A stretch of 18,819 nt of DNA from CAG-452 sp045531335 (GTDB lineage: Bacteria > Bacillota > Clostridia > TANB77 > CAG-508), in NCBI GenBank assembly GCA_045531335.1, contig JAZSDU010000028.1:1-18819 (forward strand), in the 5' to 3' direction. Under the pieces are notes generated by a model that saw only the letters and a program-made list of their open reading frames with translations, was not told the DNA's origin and ran no database searches. Positions 14,764 to 18,819 of the stretch are shown piece by piece (position 1 is the first letter of the stretch; every line of letters starts with the position of its first letter). The translations under genes were made by a program, and so were the position numbers.

Positions 14764-14795
14764 TTTAAGCAACTGTTTAAAAACGGTTGCTTAAA
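14764..14795 (+). other. long hairpin at the tRNA operon start
   Basis: TTTAAGCAAC-t-GTTT pairs with AAAC-g-GTTGCTTAAA over a 2-base loop: 14 Watson-Crick pairs plus one T-G. It directly abuts the -10 box and covers the predicted start site. The weak T-run (CTTTTT, 14801-14806) makes a terminator possible but unlikely. It may be an operator-like palindrome or a leader-processing structure. Confidence 0.6.
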
Positions 14796-14815
14796 TAATT
14801 CTTTTTAAGGATTAT

Positions 14816-14891
14816 GGGCCATTAGCTCAGGTGGTAGAGCACTTGACTTTTAATCAAGTTGTCCCGCGTTCGAGTCGCGGATGGCTCACCA
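14816..14891 (+). tRNA. tRNA-Lys (anticodon TTT)
   Basis: Acceptor GGGCCAT pairs with ATGGCTC and an encoded ACCA end follows. D arm AGCTCAG...GAGC, anticodon stem CTTGA/TCAAG with loop CTTTTAA (anticodon TTT at 14849-14851), and T arm GTTCGAGTC are all present. It reads AAA/AAG lysine codons, the most used codons in this AT-rich genome. Confidence 0.97.
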
Positions 14892-14923
14892 AAACGAATA
14901 CTGATATAAATCGGTATTTGTTT
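14892..14923 (+). other. hairpin between tRNA-Lys and tRNA-Glu
   Basis: AAACGAATACTGAT pairs with ATCGGTATTTGTTT over a 4-base loop, with two mismatch/wobble positions. It fills almost the whole spacer and is followed by TTTT. It could be a weak terminator that thins readthrough or a processing signal. Confidence 0.6.
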
Positions 14924-14928
14924 TATAA

Positions 14929-15003
14929 GGCCCGTTGGTCAAGCGGTTAAGACATCGCCCTTTCACGGCGGAGACATGGGTTCGATTCCCGTACGGGTCA
15001 CCA
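14929..15003 (+). tRNA. tRNA-Glu (anticodon TTC)
   Basis: Acceptor GGCCCGT pairs with ACGGGTC, with encoded ACCA. The anticodon loop CTTTCAC gives TTC at 14962-14964, and the T arm GGGTTCGATTCCC is standard. It reads GAA/GAG. Confidence 0.97.
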
Positions 15004-15012
15004 ACTAAATAT

Positions 15013-15088
<76 letters not shown>

Positions 15089-15090
15089 AA

Positions 15091-15116
15091 AAAGATGACA
15101 GAAGTCATCTTTTTTT
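15091..15116 (+). terminator. terminator of the tRNA operon
   Basis: AAAGATGAC and GTCATCTTT pair over AGAA, followed by a run of T to 15116. It starts 3 bases after tRNA-Thr. Confidence 0.93.
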
Positions 15117-15193
15117 GTGCTTCAAATTGCGGCTCTTAAATGGAAAATGAGCTTTATAAACTTTTATAATGAAAAATGAAATTAAAGTCAAAC

Positions 15194-15222
15194 TTGAAAT
15201 GTTATGTTAAACATGGTATAAT
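15194..15222 (+). promoter_or_regulatory. promoter of the lipoprotein gene
   Basis: TTGAAA (15194-15199), a 17-base spacer ending in an extended TGG, and a perfect TATAAT (15217-15222). Predicted start near 15229, leaving a leader of about 118 bases. Confidence 0.8.
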
Positions 15223-15243
15223 AAAACACATTAGTTAAGTTGT

Positions 15244-15306
15244 AATTCCCTTGACTATGATTGAAAACAATCTAAAATAGCAAAGGGAATTCCTTTGTTA
15301 TTTTAG
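15244..15306 (+). promoter_or_regulatory. leader with competing hairpins before the lipoprotein gene
   Basis: The segment AAGGGAATT (15283-15291) can pair either with AATTCCCTT (15244-15252) or inside a local hairpin CTAAAATA-g-CAAAGG...CCTTTG-t-TATTTTAG (15272-15306). A small GATTG/CAATC hairpin lies at 15259-15272 and shares a base with the second. These folds exclude each other, a layout typical of attenuators, but there is no T-run terminator, so any control would act on RNA stability or translation. No known riboswitch class is recognised. Confidence 0.45.
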
Positions 15307-15346
15307 TTAATATAAATATATTTAAAAAACAAAGGAGAAAAGTACT

Positions 15347-16165
15347 ATGAAAAAAATGATAGCAATTGTCTTAATAATGTCCATGTTTATGAGCTTTTGC
15401 GCATGTAGAAATGAAACACAAACTGGAGAAGATGAAGAACTGTCTTCATTAGAAATGGAACTTAATACTTTACTTTCGCTGGAAGATTTTATAGTTTCAA
15501 ATCGGTTTGTTATGAGTGCATTATTAGAACTAAAAGATTCTGATATTGAAGAAGCTAAAGAATATTTTACTCAAGCAGAAAAACAGATAAGGCTTGCTCA
15601 AGAAAAAACAAAGGCATATATATCTTCTCCCAATTTTGTTGAAGATGATATTGAAGAACTTTTGGTTAATTATAGAGCAACAATCGAAATTCTTAATAAA
15701 GGATTTAATATGTCCGAAGAAGAAAACGAGAAATTAATGGAACTTATAATTGAAGGAACTTCAATTCAAAAGAGGCTAATGGAATCTGTCCAAAGCTTTT
15801 CAAATTTATATACTATCAGAAGGTTTGATAAATTGCCGGAAGAAGAATCTAACGAAAAGTTAGAGGAAAGCTGGGAAGATTTTAGATTTGAAGAAAACGT
15901 TGAATGTCCAAAGACAATAGATAAACAAGAGCTTTATTTGATTTGGGCAGAGCAATTCTCGAAAAAAGACTTTAGACAAGAAGAAGTCTTTATAAATGAA
16001 TTGGAAGATTTGAGGGAAAATGATAATTTAGCAAGTAAAGATTATAATAGAAAATGGGCAGAGTTTTTAGAAAAATTCATATTTAATAGCAGTAGTACTG
16101 AAACTTGGGTGGAAAATTCCACCCTTTTTCTATATACAAATCTATTCCTTGACAAGCACATATAA
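15347..16165 (+). CDS. putative lipoprotein, helical, family unknown
   Basis: A 272-residue protein with a lipoprotein-type signal: basic MKKM, hydrophobic 'IAIVLIMSMFMSF', and Cys20 after Cys-Ala as the likely lipidation site, so it should be anchored outside the membrane. The rest is acidic and largely helical, with heptad-like stretches (about 28-150, for example 'DIEEAKEYFTQAEKQIRLAQ') and a second charged helical part (about 160-255). ATG 15347 has AAAGGAG upstream. The last residues ('WVENSTLFLYTNLFLDKHI') are translated through a strong terminator (16107-16129). They may be an abnormal extension after a small frame change, because the other frame has stops at the sequence TTTAATAGCAGTAGTACTGA. 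It contains the rare Arg codon CGG. Confidence 0.8.
   Translation: MKKMIAIVLIMSMFMSFCACRNETQTGEDEELSSLEMELNTLLSLEDFIVSNRFVMSALLELKDSDIEEAKEYFTQAEKQIRLAQEKTKAYISSPNFVEDDIEELLVNYRATIEILNKGFNMSEEENEKLMELIIEGTSIQKRLMESVQSFSNLYTIRRFDKLPEEESNEKLEESWEDFRFEENVECPKTIDKQELYLIWAEQFSKKDFRQEEVFINELEDLRENDNLASKDYNRKWAEFLEKFIFNSSSTETWVENSTLFLYTNLFLDKHI
16107..16129 (+). terminator. intrinsic terminator inside the lipoprotein reading frame
   Basis: GGGTGGAA (16107-16114) and TTCCACCC (16117-16124) pair over AA, followed by TTTTT. It is a textbook terminator but lies 36 bases before the stop codon of the lipoprotein frame. Confidence 0.85.
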
Positions 16166-16227
16166 AGATGCTAATCTTAATAAAGGAATTAAAACGAGGG
16201 GCATGCCTTAATCTATGAGGAATACCT

Positions 16228-16281
16228 ATGAGTAAGATGTGTCCTCAAACCGGAAAAATATTAAAAGGAGAACAAAATTAA
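16228..16281 (+). CDS. possible 17-aa leader peptide upstream of the SDR gene
   Basis: The frame encodes MSKMCPQTGKILKGEQN and its TAA (16279-16281) overlaps the A of the SDR start codon (TAATG), a layout that suggests translational coupling. A GAGG (16217-16220) lies 7 bases upstream of its ATG. A direct repeat CTATGAG occurs at 16213 and 16226. Chance is possible for so short a frame. Confidence 0.35.
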   Translation: MSKMCPQTGKILKGEQN

Positions 16282-17006
16282 TGAAAACAGTTTTAATTAC
16301 AGGTGGATCTAGAGGAATAGGAAAATGCATAGCAGAAAATTTAGCAAAAGATGGATTTAATGTAGTTTTAAATTATAACAAATCTGAAAAACAAGCAAAA
16401 CAAATAAAAAAAGAATTAGAAGAACAAGGAATAAATATAGAAATATGCAAAGCAGATGTTTCTAAAAGAGAAGAAGTAAAAAAACTTGTGAAATTCACTC
16501 TTAATAAATTTGGAAATATAGATATATTAATAAATAATGCAGGGATTGCAAAGCTTCAAATGTTTAACGATATAACAGATGAAGATTGGAATCAAATGAT
16601 AGGTACAAATTTAAATTCTGTATTTTACACCATACAAGAGACTTTACCTAATATGATACACAATAAAAATGGATGTATTATAAATATTTCATCAATTTGG
16701 GGATTAGTTGGAGCATCTTGCGAAGTTGCATATTCAGTTTCAAAAGCTGGAATAGATGGAATGACAAAATCTCTTGCAAAGGAACTTGGATTATCTAATG
16801 TAAGGGTTAATTCAATAGCCCCAGGAGTTATAGATACAGAAATGAATAGTAAATTAGATAATGCTATTAAAGAGGAAATTAAAAATGAAACGCCATTAAA
16901 TAAAATTGGAAAACCAATCGATATTTATAGATGTGTAAAATGGCTAATAGAAGATGAATTTACAACAGGCCAAATTATTTCTCCAAACGGAGGATATGTA
17001 ATTTAA
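16281..17006 (+). CDS. short-chain dehydrogenase/reductase, FabG-like
   Basis: A classical SDR of 241 residues that uses NAD(P)H to reduce carbonyls; 3-oxoacyl-ACP reductase (FabG) is the closest-looking type. The dinucleotide-binding motif TGGSRGIG is at 7-14, NNAG at 85-88, Asn110, and the catalytic Ser138, Tyr151 and Lys155 (YSVSK) are all present. 'APGVIDTEM' follows at 180-188 and the NGGYVI end replaces the more usual DGG. The start is ATG 16281 with AAGGAG at 16265-16270; an upstream GTG-initiated extension lacks a ribosome binding site. No other fatty-acid genes are adjacent, so the substrate is uncertain. Confidence 0.93.
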   Translation: MKTVLITGGSRGIGKCIAENLAKDGFNVVLNYNKSEKQAKQIKKELEEQGINIEICKADVSKREEVKKLVKFTLNKFGNIDILINNAGIAKLQMFNDITDEDWNQMIGTNLNSVFYTIQETLPNMIHNKNGCIINISSIWGLVGASCEVAYSVSKAGIDGMTKSLAKELGLSNVRVNSIAPGVIDTEMNSKLDNAIKEEIKNETPLNKIGKPIDIYRCVKWLIEDEFTTGQIISPNGGYVI

Positions 17007-17018
17007 CAAAAACAAAAC

Positions 17019-17045
17019 TGTAGGGGCGGGCCCTGTGTCCACCCG
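17019..17045. repeat. single TGTAGGGG-family hairpin after the SDR gene
   Basis: TGTAGGGGCGGGCCC...GTGTCCACCCG, 27 bases, folds imperfectly (one arm shows G-to-A/C change). Same family as the copies at 4555, 4818, 8979 and 12135. Confidence 0.75.
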
Positions 17046-17071
17046 TGAATAAAATTAATATTAAGTAAAAC

Positions 17072-17098
17072 AAAAAAAGTGGCAAAGCCACTTTTTTT
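17072..17098. terminator. bidirectional intrinsic terminator
   Basis: AAAAAAAGTGGC and GCCACTTTTTTT pair over AAA, with T-runs in both directions. It serves the convergent SDR and CBM genes; the CBM stop codon (17099-17097) overlaps its edge. Confidence 0.93.
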
Positions 17099-17561
17099 AG
17101 TTATTATATAATTTCTTTTTGTAATTTCCTGATATTAATTTTGGAACATATGTAATTATTTTATAAACAGCTAATCTGATTTTTTTGCTCCATAAATATG
17201 ATTTTCTTAATCTATTTGGTCTATCTAAAGATGTATCAATATCTCTAACTACTAATTCTAAACTAGGTTTTTCTAAATCAAAAACATAATTTTGATAATT
17301 GTTATTATCCCATTCGTTATTTCCATTTCTAAAACAGAAATTAAATGTATCGCTTTCAATTAAATCAATTTCAGTTTGGAATCCAAGTTCGGTTCTTTCC
17401 ATTTTTATTTCAGATAAATTGTCCCAAGAAACACCAAACCCATAGTGAATGTATACTTCGTCAGAATCGTTTTCAAAGAAAACTCCTGTATAAGAAATTT
17501 TTACTTTAGAATTTTGAATTAATTTATCTGTATTAAAAAAAATGTTTTTTGTTAATTCCAT
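17097..17561 (-). CDS. CBM25/CBM53-like carbohydrate-binding protein
   Basis: A 154-residue protein whose first 95 residues show the starch-binding CBM25/53 pattern: 'VYIHYGFG..WDNLSEIKME' with its tryptophan, 'LGFQTEIDLIESDTFNFCFRNG' (split here only for reading), and the 'EWDNNNYQNYVFDL' end. The remaining 50 residues are basic with a mildly hydrophobic helix ('KIRLAVYKIITYVPKLISG') that could lie on the membrane. There is no signal peptide, so it probably acts inside the cell, perhaps on glycogen-like polymer; that is inference. ATG 17561 has AGAGGAGA upstream and a good promoter at 17600-17628. Monocistronic. Confidence 0.82.
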   Translation of the reverse strand: MELTKNIFFNTDKLIQNSKVKISYTGVFFENDSDEVYIHYGFGVSWDNLSEIKMERTELGFQTEIDLIESDTFNFCFRNGNNEWDNNNYQNYVFDLEKPSLELVVRDIDTSLDRPNRLRKSYLWSKKIRLAVYKIITYVPKLISGNYKKKLYNN

Positions 17562-17599
17562 TTTTATCTCCTCTTAATATTTTATCTTTTGCTAACGAT

Positions 17600-17628
17600 A
17601 TTATAGTATTAAAAAATATAATATTCAA
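17600..17628 (-). promoter_or_regulatory. promoter of the CBM gene
   Basis: On the minus strand TTGAAT (plus 17623-17628) and a perfect TATAAT (plus 17600-17605) are 17 bases apart. Confidence 0.7.
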
Positions 17629-17648
17629 GTATTTTTTACAAAAATATT

Positions 17649-17685
17649 AAAAATAGTAAAAAGCTTTTTGCTTTCTACTATTTTT
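17649..17685 (-). terminator. terminator of the XRE-S24 regulator gene
   Basis: AAAAATAGTAAAAAGC pairs with GCTTTcTACTATTTTT over a T-loop with one bulge. Read leftward it is followed by T residues after the stem. It lies 8 bases beyond the regulator stop codon. Confidence 0.75.
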
Positions 17686-17693
17686 TCTACATT

Positions 17694-18266
17694 TTATTTA
17701 CAATTTAATATTTTTCCGACAATATAGAATTTATCAGAATCTCTTACTTCTATTTCATCAAAATCTTTATTGTCAGGTTTTAATATTATTTTACCTCTAC
17801 GAATAACAAATCTTCTTATTATAATTTTATTATTTATATTAAAAAGACCAACTTCTTTGTTTTCTAAAAGAGAATTGAATTCTATAAAAGCAAAATCCCC
17901 TTTTTTAAGTTTTGGTTCCATTGAGTCATCAGATACTTTAGCTGCTAAAGAAGCGCTTGGCATATTTGAAGGGCAATCAATAAAATCATTTAAATTATTT
18001 ACAGCAAGTACTTTGTTATAAGATATGTGATTTATAAAACCATAAGTTTCTTGCTCTTCACTTATTTGTTTATCATAAGTATACATTAATTGTTGATATG
18101 GGATATCTAGTGCCCTACATATATTTTTTAATGCCTTATGACTTGGATTCCTTTCGCCTTTTTCAATATGTGTTAAATGACCTATATTAATATCTGTTAA
18201 TTTGGCAAGTTCAGTTTTTGTCATTCCCTTTTCTTTCCTAACTTTTGCAATCATATCACCGATCAT
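17694..18266 (-). CDS. XRE-family repressor with LexA/CI-like S24 domain
   Basis: A 190-residue transcription regulator. Residues 5-60 form a Cro/CI helix-turn-helix ('MTKTELAKLTDINIGHLTHI'), and residues 105-190 an S24 peptidase-like dimerisation domain with 'VSDDSMEPKLKKGDFAFIE'. Ser115 matches the LexA nucleophile, but the position of the catalytic lysine (about 37 residues later) holds Arg ('IIIRRF'), and no Ala-Gly cleavage site is visible in the linker. Self-cleavage in the SOS response is therefore unlikely; ligand- or partner-controlled repression is more plausible. ATG 18266 has AAGGAG 9 bases upstream. It is divergent from a small XRE gene and shares a control region with matched operator-like boxes. 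Confidence 0.9.
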   Translation of the reverse strand: MIGDMIAKVRKEKGMTKTELAKLTDINIGHLTHIEKGERNPSHKALKNICRALDIPYQQLMYTYDKQISEEQETYGFINHISYNKVLAVNNLNDFIDCPSNMPSASLAAKVSDDSMEPKLKKGDFAFIEFNSLLENKEVGLFNINNKIIIRRFVIRRGKIILKPDNKDFDEIEVRDSDKFYIVGKILNCK

Positions 18267-18300
18267 AAGTATGCACTCCTTTTATATAAATTCTGACAAT

Positions 18301-18329
18301 ATTATATAGAATAAATTAAAGTTTGTCTA
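18301..18329 (-). promoter_or_regulatory. promoter of the XRE-S24 gene
   Basis: On the minus strand TAGACA (plus 18324-18329) and a perfect TATAAT (plus 18301-18306) are 17 bases apart. The -35 is part of the box TAGACAAAC. Confidence 0.7.
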
Positions 18330-18425
18330 CTAGTAAACAGGAAAAATGTAAAAAATTAACAAATTTTTCAAAACCACTTGACTTGTCAAAAAGGTTGATG
18401 TTAATATGTTGTTAAATAGACAAAC
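18321..18425. promoter_or_regulatory. paired operator-like boxes in the divergent XRE control region
   Basis: GTTTGTCTA at 18321-18329 and its exact reverse complement TAGACAAAC at 18417-18425 flank the control region. The first covers the -35 of the leftward promoter; the second lies at about +4 to +12 of the rightward one. A related palindrome TTGACTTGTCAA is at 18378-18389 over the rightward -35. Such a layout fits autoregulation by one or both XRE proteins. Confidence 0.6.
18378..18407 (+). promoter_or_regulatory. promoter of the small XRE gene
   Basis: TTGACT (18378-18383), an 18-base spacer and TAATAT (18402-18407), with the predicted start near 18414. Confidence 0.65.
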
Positions 18426-18443
18426 AATAAGGAGGAAGTATAA

Positions 18444-18641
18444 ATGTATCATAATCAGATAAAAAAGATAAGAGAAGAAAAAGGACTAACATTAGTCAAA
18501 CTATCAGATTTATCGGGAATTTCAGTTGGATATCTATGTCATTTGGAAAAAGGAAGTAGAAATAATCCATCAATAGATGTAATGGAAAAAATTTCAAAAG
18601 CATTAAGCAAAACAATAGCAGAAATATTTTTTGTAGAATAG
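18444..18641 (+). CDS. small XRE-family DNA-binding regulator
   Basis: A 65-residue protein consisting only of a Cro/CI helix-turn-helix: 'IKKIREEKGLTLVKLSDLSG' then 'ISVGYLCHLEKGSRNNPSID' and 'VMEKISKALSKTIAEIFF'. It recognises DNA with helices at about 17-36. It resembles a Cro-like partner to the S24-type regulator transcribed away from it. ATG 18444 has AAGGAGG at 18429-18435. It is probably a transcriptional repressor or activator of itself and its divergent neighbour; there are no effector domains. No prophage structural genes are visible nearby. Confidence 0.92.
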   Translation: MYHNQIKKIREEKGLTLVKLSDLSGISVGYLCHLEKGSRNNPSIDVMEKISKALSKTIAEIFFVE

Positions 18642-18720
18642 CGATATAATGTATAAATAAATATCATATAATTATTTAAATATAGGTTTAAAATAGATAT
18701 GACACAATAAAAATAAAATA

Positions 18721-18819
18721 AGGAAATACCAAAATATGATAAAATGTTTTTAACCACAAAAACAATATCAAAAGAGAGGTATTTCCTATGAAAAATAGTA
18801 TAACACAAAAAATGAGATA
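18721..18819 (+). mobile_element. left end of an insertion sequence (partial)
   Basis: An inverted repeat AGGAAATACC (18721-18730) and GGTATTTCCT (18778-18787) immediately precedes the ATG of what looks like a transposase gene. The true terminal repeat of the element may lie a little upstream (a TGACACAATAA starts near 18700) but cannot be fixed because the right end is outside the window. Confidence 0.5.
18788..18819 (+). CDS. start of an IS3/IS481-type transposase gene (partial)
   Basis: Ten residues are visible, MKNSITQKMR, running off the right edge. This resembles the start of helix-turn-helix/rve transposases common in Clostridia (which begin roughly 'K.S.TQKMR.RQSL'); the match is from memory. 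The ribosome binding site GAGAGG (18774-18779) overlaps the right arm of the 18778-18787 inverted repeat. With only ten residues the family is a guess. Confidence 0.45.
   Translation, partial: MKNSITQKMR

Noticed and set aside
18539..18808. 89-aa minus-strand frame opposite the XRE gene and IS end
   Set aside because: It spans two unrelated units and lacks a ribosome binding site; AT-rich chance frame.

Overview
The window comes from a very AT-rich Gram-positive (Firmicutes-type) chromosome. The signs are strong AGGAGG/GGGGAG ribosome binding sites, sigma-A-type promoters with 17-base spacers, a T-box leader in front of ileS, a DnaD/DnaI-type primosome pair, and codons rich in A and T. Gene content (starch-binding CBM protein, DUF1858 protein, Clostridia-type conjugation genes, small GC-rich hairpin repeats) fits an uncultured gut-type member of the Clostridia. 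That placement is inference; no rRNA is present to test it.

Layout. Bases 1-1490 hold the tail of an unknown gene, an unknown 243-residue protein and a DUF4160-DUF2442 pair with its own promoter. Bases 1600-4502 hold a small minus-strand unknown gene and gyrA. Bases 4503-7870 hold hairpin repeats, a T-box leader that itself carries one of the repeats, and ileS. On the minus strand (7940-10407) lie a DnaC/DnaI-type helicase loader, DnaD, and a lone second DUF2442 gene. Bases 10544-14145, also minus strand, hold a partial type IV secretion/conjugation operon in the order small membrane ORF, VirD4/TraG-like, VirB2-like pilin, VirB6/TrbL-like, PrgI-like. The VirB4 ATPase expected after PrgI is absent, and the VirD4 and VirB2 genes are each broken by a single extra C placed just before a GGN glycine codon.

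Bases 14251-14470 look like a roughly 215-base structured non-coding RNA with long-range closing stems and a perfect 41-base palindrome inside. A DUF1858 gene follows, then a tRNA-Lys/Glu/Thr operon, a putative lipoprotein gene with a complex leader and a terminator inside its 3' coding end, an SDR oxidoreductase, a CBM25/53-like protein, a divergent pair of XRE regulators with matching operator-like boxes, and the start of a transposase gene at the right edge.

The most notable points are the two identical-type frame breaks in the conjugation operon, the structured RNA, and the family of TGTAGGGG...CCCG hairpin repeats (two exact 73-base double units and three single units). The others are the repeat inside the ileS T-box and the inverted repeat covering the transposase ribosome binding site. 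All names rest on motif recognition by eye; no searches were run.
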